Assembly: GCF_030696885.1 (NCBI RefSeq)
Contig: NZ_JAUYRI010000017.1
Coordinates: forward strand, 349,212 to 413,211
Reading direction: 5' to 3'
DNA: 64,000 bases
Source: Thiobacillus sp.
GTDB taxonomy: Bacteria; Pseudomonadota; Gammaproteobacteria; Burkholderiales; Thiobacillaceae
Shown: positions 1 to 8,981 of the stretch, piece by piece
Position numbering within the stretch: the stretch's first letter is position 1
How the letters are laid out: each line of letters begins with the position of its first letter
Program-made: the position numbers and the translations under genes
The notes under the pieces: model-generated
Database searches by the model: none
The model's input: only the letters and a program-made list of their open reading frames with translations
What the model was told of the DNA's origin: nothing

Positions 1-665
1 ACGCGCACTGGCCGACCAAGGACCTCTACGTCACGTTCAGGAAGGCCATCGAACCCGAGGTCGAAGCCAACATGAATGCCATCCCGCGCAAGCAGCGCGC
101 GATGGTGCGCAAGGGCATCAAGGCCGGCCTCACCGGCGAGATCGATGCCGACACCACACGTTTCTTCGCGGCCTATTCGGCGAGCGTGCACCGGCTCGGC
201 ACGCCGGTGTTCTCGCGCAAATTCTTCCGCCTGCTGAAGGATGAATTCGGCGACGATTGCGAAGTGCTGACCATCACGCTCGACGGCAAGGTGATCGCCA
301 GTGTGATGTCCTTCTATTTCCGCGAGGAAGTGCTGCCGTATTACGGCGGCGGCGTTGATGCCGCGCGCGCGGTGGCCGGCAACGACTTCATGTACTGGGA
401 CCTGATGCGGCGCGCCTGCGAGCGTGGCCTCAAGGTGTTCGACTTCGGCCGCAGCAAGCGCGGCACCGGCTCGTTCGATTTCAAGAAAAACTGGGGCTTC
501 GAGCCGACGCCGCTGTATTACGAATATTTTCTGGTGGCGGACAGCGAGGTGCCCGACATCAATCCGCTCAACCCCAAATACCGTCTGTTCATTCAGGCCT
601 GGAAGAAAATGCCGCTGGCGATCGCCAATGTCATCGGGCCGCATATCGTGAAGAACCTGGGGTAA
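1..665 (+). CDS. FemAB-like XrtA/PEP-CTERM-associated protein (5' end outside window)
   Basis: The frame is open from base 3 and enters the window without a start, so only the C-terminal 220 residues are seen; the ATG at 72 is internal. The sequence matches the C-terminal half of FemAB-like GNAT-fold proteins that accompany exosortase A (motifs FDFGRSKRGTGSFDFKKNWG and LYYEYFLV). FemAB relatives transfer aminoacyl groups onto peptidoglycan or related amines; in XrtA loci the substrate is unknown. The stop is followed 3 bases later by the GTG of the next gene, so this is the upstream member of the xrtA operon. Confidence 0.85.
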   Translation, partial: AHWPTKDLYVTFRKAIEPEVEANMNAIPRKQRAMVRKGIKAGLTGEIDADTTRFFAAYSASVHRLGTPVFSRKFFRLLKDEFGDDCEVLTITLDGKVIASVMSFYFREEVLPYYGGGVDAARAVAGNDFMYWDLMRRACERGLKVFDFGRSKRGTGSFDFKKNWGFEPTPLYYEYFLVADSEVPDINPLNPKYRLFIQAWKKMPLAIANVIGPHIVKNLG

Positions 666-668
666 GGC

Positions 669-1892
669 GTGAAAGAAGGCCTGCTGTTTCTCGCGCACCG
701 CATCCCGTTTCCGCCCAATAAGGGCGACAAGATTCGCTCATTTCACCTGCTGCGGCACCTCGCCGCGCGTTATGACATCCACCTGGGCGCCTTCGTCGAC
801 GATACTGACGACTGGCAGTTCCGCGACGCGCTGAAACCCTGGTGCAAGTCGATCACGCTGCTGCCGCTGCATCCGCGCCGCGCCCGGCTGGCGAGTCTTG
901 TGGGCCTCTTGACCGGCGAGGCGCTGACGCTGCCGTATTACCGCAACCGCGAACTCGCGCGCTGGGCCGCTGGGCTGGCCGCCGCCGGCACGGTGACGCG
1001 CGGACTGGCTTTTTCCTCGGCGATGGCGCAGTTCATGCCGGCCACGCTCGACCGTCGCGTGCTCGACATGGTCGACGTCGATTCCGACAAATGGATGCAG
1101 TACGCGCCGACCCAGCGCTGGCCACTGTCGTGGGTGTATGCGCGCGAAGGCCGCAAGCTGGCCGCGTGGGAAGCCCGGATGGCGCAGGATCTCGACGCCA
1201 CTCTGCTGGTGTCGAACGACGAGGCGGCGCTGCTGCAGCAGCGCGCACCGCAGGCGCGCCACAAGATCAGCGCGTTCGAAAACGGCGTCGACGCCGACTA
1301 TTTCTCGCCGGCGCGCGATTATCCGAGCCCGTATGCGGAGGATGTCCGCGGCGTGGTGTTCACCGGCGCCATGGACTACTGGCCCAATATCGACGCGGTC
1401 ACCTGGTTTGCCGAGCGCATTTTCCCGGCCATACGCGAAGCGGTGCCGGCGGCGCAGTTCACCATCGTCGGCAGCCGTCCCGGCGAGGCGGTGAGCGCGC
1501 TGGCGCGCCAGCCCGGCGTCGTCGTCACTGGCGGCGTGCCCGACGTTCGACCCTGGATCGCCCACGCCGTCTGTGCCGTGGCGCCGCTGCGCATTGCGCG
1601 CGGGGTGCAGAACAAGGTGCTCGAAGCGATGGCGATGGCGCGCCCGGTTGTCGCCAGCGCGCAAGCCGCCGAAGGCATCCGCGCCGAGGCCGGACGTGAC
1701 TATCTGCTGGCGCAGGGCGAAGCCGATTTCGCCCGCGCGGTGGTGAACTGCCTGCAGGTCCCGGTCAGCGCCGCCCCGGCGCGCGACTGCATCCTGGCGA
1801 ATTACGACTGGGCTCGCAATCTGGCTGCAATCGATTCCCTGTTCGACGCGGCATCCGCCGTCCAACCCGTCCTGGAGACCTGTCCCGCATGA
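669..1892 (+). CDS. Glycosyltransferase, TIGR03087 (PEP-CTERM/XrtA system) type
   Basis: A 407-residue GT-B family 1/4 glycosyltransferase resembling the Stp1-type sugar transferase found beside exosortase A. The N-terminus (LFLAHRIPFPPNKGDKIRSF) is diagnostic for the family. The C-terminal half carries the nucleotide-sugar site, with VFTGAMDYWPN and a late NKVLEAMAMARPVV segment. Start is GTG, 3 bases after the previous stop. The gene overlaps xrtA by 4 bases (ATGA), which implies translational coupling. It probably adds one sugar of the XrtA-linked polysaccharide at the inner membrane; the donor sugar cannot be told from sequence. Confidence 0.88.
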   Translation: MKEGLLFLAHRIPFPPNKGDKIRSFHLLRHLAARYDIHLGAFVDDTDDWQFRDALKPWCKSITLLPLHPRRARLASLVGLLTGEALTLPYYRNRELARWAAGLAAAGTVTRGLAFSSAMAQFMPATLDRRVLDMVDVDSDKWMQYAPTQRWPLSWVYAREGRKLAAWEARMAQDLDATLLVSNDEAALLQQRAPQARHKISAFENGVDADYFSPARDYPSPYAEDVRGVVFTGAMDYWPNIDAVTWFAERIFPAIREAVPAAQFTIVGSRPGEAVSALARQPGVVVTGGVPDVRPWIAHAVCAVAPLRIARGVQNKVLEAMAMARPVVASAQAAEGIRAEAGRDYLLAQGEADFARAVVNCLQVPVSAAPARDCILANYDWARNLAAIDSLFDAASAVQPVLETCPA

Positions 1893-3427
1893 GCACCCTG
1901 TCCGATACGCCGACGCCGCTCCACCCCTCGTGGCGTGTGCCGGGCCTGCTGACGGCCGGATTGCTGCTGGCCTTGTTCGCCCTGTTCTGGCCGACTTTTT
2001 TTTCGATGGTCGAAATCTGGGAGCGTTCGGAAACCTTCACCCACGGCTACCTGATCTTCCCCATCAGCGCCTGGCTGATCTGGCGCCAGCGTCATGAACT
2101 GGCGCGCATCGCGCCGCGCCCCGACCTCGCCGGCCTGATCCTGCTGGCGGCCGCCGGCGCCGGCTGGCTGCTGGCCGACGCCGGCAGCGTCAACGTTGTC
2201 GCGCAATACGCCTTCATTGTCATGCTGATCGCGGCGGTGTGGACGCTGCTCGGCCGAGCCTTTGTCTGGGCGGCATTTTTTCCGCTGATGTTCCTGTTCT
2301 TCGCGGTGCCGGTGGGCGAATTCCTGATCCAGCCGCTGATGCGGGTGACCGCCGACTTCACCGTGACGATGCTGCAGTTCACCGGCATCCCGGTCTACCG
2401 CGAGGGTCTCTTCTTCAGCATCCCCAGCGGCGACTGGTCAGTGGTCGAGGGTTGCTCCGGACTGCGCTACCTGATCGCCTCGGTCACCCTCGGTGTGCTG
2501 TATGCCTACCTGACCTACCGCTCGTGGAAGCGCCGCCTGCTGTTTTCGATCGCCGCCATCATCGTGCCGATCTTCGCCAACAGCGGACGCGCTTACATGA
2601 TCGTGATGATCGCCCACCTGTCCGACATGAAGCTCGCGCTCGGCGTCGATCACTACATTTACGGCTGGGCCTTCTTCGGCCTGGTCATGCTGCTGCTGTT
2701 CTGGATCGGCAGCTTCTGGCGCGAGGACGACCAGCCCGAACCCGTGGCCGCCCCGCGGACCGCAGCGCCGGCGGGCCCCGCACGGCCGCTGCTGCCGGTG
2801 GCGCTCGGTGTGCTGGTGGTCGCCGGCCTGTGGCCAGCTTATTCGGCCTGGCTCACTGCGCGGCCGTTGCCGGCGATGCCCGAGCTGCAGGTCGAGGCGC
2901 AGGGTGGCTGGCAGCCCGCCGATGCCTTCACTGGCTGGGTGCCACACTGGGTCGGTGCCGACCGCCAGCTGCGCCAGACCTATAGCCAGGCCGGCCGCGT
3001 CGTGATGCTGGAACTGAATTACTACGCCACCCAGCGGCAAGGCGCCGAGCTCGTCAATTCGCAGAACTTCTTGATCCGGCAGAAGGACCCCGACTGGTCG
3101 AACGTCGGCGAGCACATCGCCACCGTTGAAATCGGCGGCCTCACGCGACAGGTACGGCAGGCCATAATGCGCGGCAGCAACGGCCAGCGCCTGCTGGTGT
3201 GGCAGTGGAACCTGATTGGCCCGCGTGCCACCGTCAACGACCCGGTCGCCAAGCTGATCCTCGCGGTCGATCGCGTGCAATTGAAGCGCGACGATGGCCT
3301 CTCGGTGCTGATTGCCACCCCCTACGAAGAAACCGAACTCGAGGCTGCAGCCGCAGCATTGGCGCGCTTTGCCGCCGACATGGAACCCGCGATTGCGGGC
3401 GCGCTCGATCGGGTGGATGGACCGTGA
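1889..3427 (+). CDS. xrtA: Exosortase A fused to EpsI domain
   Basis: A 512-residue inner-membrane protein. Residues 1-280 are a polytopic exosortase core with the cysteine-transpeptidase residues C189 (in EGCSGLR), R234 (in NSGR) and H255 (in GVDHYIYGW). Exosortases are thought to cleave PEP-CTERM proteins and pass them to the surface or a glycan anchor. After a linker and another membrane segment (about residues 305-330) the C-terminal 170 residues form an EpsI-type periplasmic domain (LNYYATQRQGAELVNSQNFL). EpsI is a separate gene in some genomes; here it is one polypeptide. No PEP-CTERM substrate is encoded in this window. Both ends overlap neighbours by 4 bases. Confidence 0.93.
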   Translation: MSTLSDTPTPLHPSWRVPGLLTAGLLLALFALFWPTFFSMVEIWERSETFTHGYLIFPISAWLIWRQRHELARIAPRPDLAGLILLAAAGAGWLLADAGSVNVVAQYAFIVMLIAAVWTLLGRAFVWAAFFPLMFLFFAVPVGEFLIQPLMRVTADFTVTMLQFTGIPVYREGLFFSIPSGDWSVVEGCSGLRYLIASVTLGVLYAYLTYRSWKRRLLFSIAAIIVPIFANSGRAYMIVMIAHLSDMKLALGVDHYIYGWAFFGLVMLLLFWIGSFWREDDQPEPVAAPRTAAPAGPARPLLPVALGVLVVAGLWPAYSAWLTARPLPAMPELQVEAQGGWQPADAFTGWVPHWVGADRQLRQTYSQAGRVVMLELNYYATQRQGAELVNSQNFLIRQKDPDWSNVGEHIATVEIGGLTRQVRQAIMRGSNGQRLLVWQWNLIGPRATVNDPVAKLILAVDRVQLKRDDGLSVLIATPYEETELEAAAAALARFAADMEPAIAGALDRVDGP

Positions 3428-4551
3428 CTGCTGCACACATTGTGCATGTCGTGCACCGTTTTGATACCGGCGGCATGGAAAACGGCATGGTCAACTTGTT
3501 CAATACCCTGCCGCCGGAGCGTTACCGGCATACCGTGGTGGCGCTGACGGACTTTAGCGATTTCCGTCACCGCATCACCGCGCAACGGGTCGATTTCCAT
3601 GCGCTGCAGCGCGCGCCGGGACACGGCCTCGGCTGGGCGGTGCGCCTGTGGAAGCTGCTGCGCCGGCTCAAGCCCGATCTGGTGCACACTCGCAACCTCG
3701 CCGCGCTGGAGGCGCAGTTCGTTGCTGCCGCCGCCGGCATACGCGACACCGTCCACGGCGAGCACGGCCGCGACGTGTTCGACCTCTACGGCCGCAACTG
3801 GAAATACAACCTGCTGCGCCGCGCCGCGCGGCCGTTCGTGTCGAACTACATCAGCGTGAGCCGCGACCTCGAAACCTGGCTGCGCCTGGTGATCCATGTG
3901 CCGCCGCGCAAGCTCCACCAGATCTACAACGGCGTCGACAGCGTCAAGTTCCATCCGCGCACCGGACCACGCCCCGACTTTGCGCACCCCGACAGCATCG
4001 TGTTCGGGTCGGTCGGGCGCATGGTCGAGGTCAAGGACTACCCCACGCTCACCGCCGCCTTCATCCAGCTCATCCGCCAGCAGCCCGAGCGGGCCGAGCG
4101 CGCCCGGCTCGCCATCGTCGGCGACGGCCCCGCACGCGACACCTGTCTGGCGCTGCTGCAGGGCGCGGGGCTGGCGCACCTGGCCTGGCTGCCGGGCGAA
4201 CGCCACGACATCCCGGATATCATGCAGGCGCTCGACGTCTTCGTACTGCCCTCCAGAAACGAGGGCATTTCCAATACCATTCTGGAAGCGCTGGCCAGCG
4301 GCCTGCCGGTGATTGCCACCGCAGTGGGCGGCAACGTCGAACTGGTGGAGGACGGCGTCAACGGCATGCTGGTGACGCCGGGCGACGTGGCCGGCATGGC
4401 ACAGGCCTTGCTGGGTTATCTGGATGCGCCGGCGCGTATCGCCGAGCACGGGGCGAATGCGCGCCAGTGGGCCGAGCAGCGCTTCAGCATCCCGGCCATG
4501 GCCGAGGCCTATGCCACGGTGTACGACCTGACGCTGGAGCGCTGGCGCTGA
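3424..4551 (+). CDS. Glycosyltransferase, TIGR03088 (PEP-CTERM/XrtA system) type
   Basis: A 375-residue GT-B glycosyltransferase. The frame extends upstream to 3199, but the GTG at 3424 overlapping the xrtA stop (GTGA) places the family N-terminus AHIVHVVHRFDTGGMENGMV at the start, so that start is chosen. The retaining-GT4 motif E280-x7-E288 (NEGISNTILEALASGLPVI) is intact. It lies directly after xrtA, as members of this family usually do, and probably builds the XrtA-dependent polysaccharide from a nucleotide sugar in the cytoplasm. Confidence 0.9.
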   Translation: MTAAHIVHVVHRFDTGGMENGMVNLFNTLPPERYRHTVVALTDFSDFRHRITAQRVDFHALQRAPGHGLGWAVRLWKLLRRLKPDLVHTRNLAALEAQFVAAAAGIRDTVHGEHGRDVFDLYGRNWKYNLLRRAARPFVSNYISVSRDLETWLRLVIHVPPRKLHQIYNGVDSVKFHPRTGPRPDFAHPDSIVFGSVGRMVEVKDYPTLTAAFIQLIRQQPERAERARLAIVGDGPARDTCLALLQGAGLAHLAWLPGERHDIPDIMQALDVFVLPSRNEGISNTILEALASGLPVIATAVGGNVELVEDGVNGMLVTPGDVAGMAQALLGYLDAPARIAEHGANARQWAEQRFSIPAMAEAYATVYDLTLERWR

Positions 4552-4598
4552 GGCGCCGCCAGGTTGCCCGAAAAATCGACAGGGAACAGGACAACACC

Positions 4599-6518
4599 AT
4601 GTGTGGCATCACCGGCATTTTCGATACCAGCGGCGACAACGAAATCTCGCGCGAACTGCTGCATCGCATGAACGAAACCCAGTTCCATCGCGGCCCCGAC
4701 GAAGGCGGCCTGCATCTGGAGCCGGGCGTGGGCCTCGGCCACCGGCGGCTGTCCATCATCGACCTGTCCACCGGCCAGCAACCGCTGTTCAACGAGGACG
4801 GCTCGGTCGTCGTCGTGTTCAACGGCGAAATCTACAATTTTCAGGAACTGGTGCCCGAACTGGTGGCGCTCGGCCACACCTTCCGCACCCATTCCGACAC
4901 CGAAGTCATCGTGCATGCCTGGGAGGCCTGGGGCGAGGCCTGCGTGCAGCGCTTTCGCGGCATGTTTGCCTTCGCGCTGTGGGACCGCACGCAGGGCACG
5001 CTCTTCGTCGCGCGCGACCGCTTCGGCGTCAAGCCGCTGTATTACGCGTATCTCGACACCGGCGAGTTCATTTTCGGTTCCGAACTGAAATCGCTGATGG
5101 TGCATCCCTGCATGACGCGCGACATCGATCCGCTCGCGGTCGAGGAATACTTCGCCTACGGCTACGTGCCTGAGCCGCGCACCATTTTCAGGAACGCCTG
5201 CAAGCTGCCGCCCGGCTTTACCCTCACGCTGAAGCGTGGCGCCGCACGCGCGTTGCCCAAGCAGTACTGGGACATGCCGTTCACCCCGGTCAAGGTGACG
5301 GACGAGGCGGCCGCGCTGGACGAACTGGTCGAGCGCATGAAGGAATCGGTGCGCCTGCGCATGATCGCCGACGTGCCGCTGGGCGCTTTCCTGTCCGGCG
5401 GCGTCGATTCCAGTGCGGTGGTGGCGATGATGGCCACGCAGTCGGCCACGCCGGTCAATACCTGTTCGATCGGCTTCGACGATCCCGCCTTTAACGAAAT
5501 CCAGTTTGCGCAGCAGGTGGCCGACCGTTACAAGACCGATCATCACGTCGAGACCGTCGCCGCCAACGACTTCAGCCTGGTCGGCCAGCTCGCCCAGGTG
5601 TATGACGAGCCCTATGCCGATTCGTCGGCGCTGCCGACCTACCGCGTCTGCGAACTGGCGAGAAAGCATGTCAAAGTCGCGCTGTCCGGCGACGGTGGCG
5701 ACGAGCACTTTGCCGGCTACCGGCGCTACCGCTGGTTCCGCTACGAGGAGCGCATGCGAGCGGTGATGCCGCTGGCGCTGCGCCGTCCGCTGTTCGGCGT
5801 GCTCGGCAAGCTCTACCCCAAGGCCGACTGGGCGCCGAAAGTATTCCGCGCCAAGACCACCTTCGAGGCGCTGGCGCGCGACACCGTCGAGGGCTATTTC
5901 CATGGCGTCTCGCTGTTGTCCGACGCGCAGAGAAAGCTGCTGTTTTCACCGGCGTTCAAGCGCGAACTGCAGGGCTACCAGGCGGTGGAAGTGCTGCGCC
6001 GCCACGCCGCCGTCGCGCCCACCGACGACCCGCTGTCGCTGGTGCAGTATCTGGACATGAAAACCTATCTGGTCGGTGACATCCTCACCAAGGTCGACCG
6101 CGCCAGCATGGCGCACGCGCTCGAAGTGCGCGAGCCGCTGCTCGACCACGAACTGATGGGCTGGGTGTCCGGCCTGCCGGTCGATTTCAAGCTGCGCGGC
6201 AGCGAAGGCAAGTACCTGCTGAAAAAAGCGATGGAACCCTATCTGCCAAACGACGTGCTGTACCGCAAGAAAATGGGCTTCTCGGTGCCGCTTGCCGCGT
6301 GGTTCCGCGGGCCGCTCGCCGCCATCATCCGCAGCGTCGTGCTCGGTGAGCGGTTGGCGTCCACCGGCATGTTCAACCAGGCCTTCCTGCGTGACGTGGT
6401 CGAGGCGCACCAGTCCGGCCGTCGCGACTATTCGGTGATCCTGTGGACGGTGCTGATGTTCGACGCCTTCCTGGGGCAGGTGCTGGGGATGGACGAATCG
6501 GAACAGCAGGCCGCATGA
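4599..6518 (+). CDS. XrtA/PEP-CTERM-system amidotransferase (asparagine synthase family)
   Basis: A 639-residue class II glutamine amidotransferase. It begins MCGITGIFDTSG, so the N-terminal nucleophile C2 is present, with HRGPDEGG and FNGEIYNF of the glutaminase domain. The synthetase domain has the ATP pyrophosphatase P-loop SGGVDSS from residue 266. The open frame runs far upstream, but the start is fixed by C2 needing to follow Met1, and AGGGAACAGG lies just before. It matches the exosortase-associated amidotransferase family (TIGR03108-like). It probably makes an amide or amidated sugar for the locus glycan, not free asparagine; this role is inferred. The stop overlaps the next start (ATGA). 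Confidence 0.9.
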   Translation: MCGITGIFDTSGDNEISRELLHRMNETQFHRGPDEGGLHLEPGVGLGHRRLSIIDLSTGQQPLFNEDGSVVVVFNGEIYNFQELVPELVALGHTFRTHSDTEVIVHAWEAWGEACVQRFRGMFAFALWDRTQGTLFVARDRFGVKPLYYAYLDTGEFIFGSELKSLMVHPCMTRDIDPLAVEEYFAYGYVPEPRTIFRNACKLPPGFTLTLKRGAARALPKQYWDMPFTPVKVTDEAAALDELVERMKESVRLRMIADVPLGAFLSGGVDSSAVVAMMATQSATPVNTCSIGFDDPAFNEIQFAQQVADRYKTDHHVETVAANDFSLVGQLAQVYDEPYADSSALPTYRVCELARKHVKVALSGDGGDEHFAGYRRYRWFRYEERMRAVMPLALRRPLFGVLGKLYPKADWAPKVFRAKTTFEALARDTVEGYFHGVSLLSDAQRKLLFSPAFKRELQGYQAVEVLRRHAAVAPTDDPLSLVQYLDMKTYLVGDILTKVDRASMAHALEVREPLLDHELMGWVSGLPVDFKLRGSEGKYLLKKAMEPYLPNDVLYRKKMGFSVPLAAWFRGPLAAIIRSVVLGERLASTGMFNQAFLRDVVEAHQSGRRDYSVILWTVLMFDAFLGQVLGMDESEQQAA

Positions 6519-7741
6519 AAATCCTCCACGTCTTCGACCACACCCTGCCGCTGCATTCCGGCTACACCTTCCGCAGCGCGGCGATCCTGCGCAATCAAAG
6601 GAAAATGGGCTGGGATACCTATCACCTGTCCGGCCCCAAGCAGATCAACTGCACGGTGGCGGAAGAGGACGCCGACGGCCTGCATTTCTACCGCACGCCC
6701 ACGCCGACCGGCTTGCTCGCCAGGCTGCCCGGTGGGGACCCGTTCGCAGTGATGGGCGCAATCGAAAAGCGCCTGTTGGGCCTGGCCAAAGAACTCAAAC
6801 CGGACGTCATCCATGCCCATTCGCCGGTGCTCGACGCGGTGCCGGCGATACGCGTCGGCCGCACGCTCGGCATCCCGGTGGTCTATGAAATTCGCGCCTT
6901 CTGGGAAGACGCCGCGGTCGATCACGGCAGCACCAAGGAAGGTAGCCTGCGCTACCGACTTACGCGTGCGCTGGAAACCTGGGCGGTGAAAAATGCCGAC
7001 GCCGTCACCGTCATCTGTGAAGGGCTGCGCCGCGACCTCGCCGAGCGCGGCATCCCGGCAAACAAGATCACCGTCATCCCCAACGCCGTCGATGTCGAAA
7101 AATTCGAGATGGGCGGCAAGCCCGACCCCGAACTGAAAATGAAGCTCGGCTTGGGCAACAGCCGCGTGCTCGGCTTCATCGGCTCGTTCTATGCCTACGA
7201 AGGACTCGATCTCTTGATCGCCGCCTTGCCGACCATCCTCAAGCAGATGCCCGATGTGAAGCTGCTGTTGGTCGGCGGCGGGCCGCAGGATGCCGCGCTG
7301 AAGCGGCAAGTGATGACGCTCGACCTGATGGACCGCGTGGTGTTCACCGGGCGTGTGCCGCACGCCGAGGTCAATCGCTATTACGACCTGGTCGATGTGC
7401 TGGTCTATCCGCGCCACCCGATGCGGCTGACCGAGCTGGTTACTCCGCTGAAGCCGCTGGAGGCGATGGCGCAGGGCCGATTGATGGTGGCGTCCGACGT
7501 CGGCGGCCACAAGGAGCTGATCCAGGACGGCAAGACCGGTGTGCTGTTCCATGCAGGCAATGCGGGCGATCTCGCCAGCAAGGTGGTGGGGCTGCTGAAG
7601 TACGAGCAGGGCTGGGACAGCATGAAGAAAAACGGCCGTCAGTTCGTCGAAACAGAACGCAACTGGGCTGCCAGCGTCGCGCGCTACCGCGGCGTGTACG
7701 GCGGCCTGCTGAAACCGGTCGGGGAGGTCGCGCTTGGCTGA
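6515..7741 (+). CDS. Glycosyltransferase, TIGR04063 (exosortase A system) type
   Basis: A 408-residue GT-B glycosyltransferase. Its N-terminus MKILHVFDHTLPLHSGYTFR is characteristic of the exosortase-A-associated family that follows the amidotransferase. The C-terminal donor-binding region includes IGSFYAYEGLDLLI and TPLKPLEAMAQGRLMVASD. The start at 6515 (ATGA overlap) is preferred to an upstream in-frame ATG at 6443 because it gives the family N-terminus. It overlaps the next gene by 8 bases. Confidence 0.9.
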   Translation: MKILHVFDHTLPLHSGYTFRSAAILRNQRKMGWDTYHLSGPKQINCTVAEEDADGLHFYRTPTPTGLLARLPGGDPFAVMGAIEKRLLGLAKELKPDVIHAHSPVLDAVPAIRVGRTLGIPVVYEIRAFWEDAAVDHGSTKEGSLRYRLTRALETWAVKNADAVTVICEGLRRDLAERGIPANKITVIPNAVDVEKFEMGGKPDPELKMKLGLGNSRVLGFIGSFYAYEGLDLLIAALPTILKQMPDVKLLLVGGGPQDAALKRQVMTLDLMDRVVFTGRVPHAEVNRYYDLVDVLVYPRHPMRLTELVTPLKPLEAMAQGRLMVASDVGGHKELIQDGKTGVLFHAGNAGDLASKVVGLLKYEQGWDSMKKNGRQFVETERNWAASVARYRGVYGGLLKPVGEVALG

Positions 7742-8981
7742 GGTGCAGGTCGATCCGGACCGCATTGACCTGGTCGTGTTCAGCGCGCTGTTTCCCAGCG
7801 CGGTGCGCCCCGGTGCCGGCCTGTTCATCCGCGAGCGCATGTTTCGCGTCGCCCGCCATCGCCCGCTTGCGGTGATTTCGCCGCAGCCGTGGTTTCTCGG
7901 CCAGGGACTGATCCGCCTGTTGCGCCCCGGTTACCGCCCGCAGGCGCCCGCGCTGGAAATCCAGCAGGGCATTCGCGTCTACCATCCGCGCTATCTTTCG
8001 CTGCCCGGCCTGTTGCGCCGGCTCGACGGCTGGTCGATGGCGCTGGCAAGCGTCGGCCTGATGCGCACGCTCAAGCGGCAGGGCGCGCGCCTGATCGACG
8101 CCCATTTTGCCTACCCTGACGGCGAGGCTGCCACCCGACTGGGGCGCTGGTTCAAGCTGCCGGTGACGATCACCCTGCGCGGCACCGAAGTGCCGCACAG
8201 CCGCAATCCCGTGCTGCGCCCGCGCTTGGCACGCACGCTGAAAGCGGCCGCCCGGGTGTTCTCCGTGTCCGATTCGCTGCGCCGGCTGGCGATCGAATTG
8301 GGCGCGCCCGAGGCCAACACCGAAGTCGTCGGCAATGGCATCGACATCGCACGCTTCCAGCCGGTTGACCGTAACGCCGCGCGGCAGAAATACGGCCTGC
8401 CGCGGGATGCCGTGGTGCTGGTCTCGGTCGGGGCGCTGGTCGAGCGCAAGGGCATGCACCGCGTCATCGATCTCATGCCGGCGTTGCTTGAGCGCCATCC
8501 CGGGTTGCACTACCTCATCGTCGGCGGTGCCAGCCCGGAAGGGGATAATCGTACCGAACTCACCGCCCAGGTCGCGCGGCTCGGGCTGGCTGATCGCGTG
8601 CATTTTCTCGGCGCCTTGCCGCCGGACGAACTCAAATGGCCGCTGTCGGCAGCCGATGTCTTCGTGCTCGCCACCCGCAACGAAGGCTGGGCCAACGTCT
8701 TTCTCGAAGCCATGGCCTGCGGTCTGCCGGTTGTGAGCACCGATGTCGGCGGCAACGCCGAAGTGGTTTGCCGTGACGAATTCGGCAGCATCGTGCCGTT
8801 TGGCGACGGCGCCGCGCTGCAACAGGCGCTGGATGCCGCGCTCGACAAGGAATGGGATCGCGCCGCAATCCTCGATTACGCCCGCGACAATCAGTGGGAC
8901 AAGCGCGTGGCGCAGCTGCTGCGGGCGTTCGACGGCATCATGCAGCCCTCCACGCGTCAACCGGAGCTGGCAGTCAAATGA
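7734..8981 (+). CDS. Glycosyltransferase family 4
   Basis: A 415-residue GT-B enzyme with the acceptor-side motif ITLRGTEVPHSRNP and the donor-side motif NEGWANVFLEAMACGLPVV. TTG at 7734 is taken as the start because GGGGAGG lies 6 bases upstream; a GTG at 7743 is an alternative. The gene overlaps the previous one by 8 bases and the next by 4, so it belongs to the xrtA operon. It probably extends the same polysaccharide; specificity cannot be read from sequence. Confidence 0.88.
   Translation: MAEVQVDPDRIDLVVFSALFPSAVRPGAGLFIRERMFRVARHRPLAVISPQPWFLGQGLIRLLRPGYRPQAPALEIQQGIRVYHPRYLSLPGLLRRLDGWSMALASVGLMRTLKRQGARLIDAHFAYPDGEAATRLGRWFKLPVTITLRGTEVPHSRNPVLRPRLARTLKAAARVFSVSDSLRRLAIELGAPEANTEVVGNGIDIARFQPVDRNAARQKYGLPRDAVVLVSVGALVERKGMHRVIDLMPALLERHPGLHYLIVGGASPEGDNRTELTAQVARLGLADRVHFLGALPPDELKWPLSAADVFVLATRNEGWANVFLEAMACGLPVVSTDVGGNAEVVCRDEFGSIVPFGDGAALQQALDAALDKEWDRAAILDYARDNQWDKRVAQLLRAFDGIMQPSTRQPELAVK

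Noticed and set aside
4509-5903. 464-codon open frame on the - strand
   Set aside because: Antisense to the XrtA amidotransferase, whose reading is certain.
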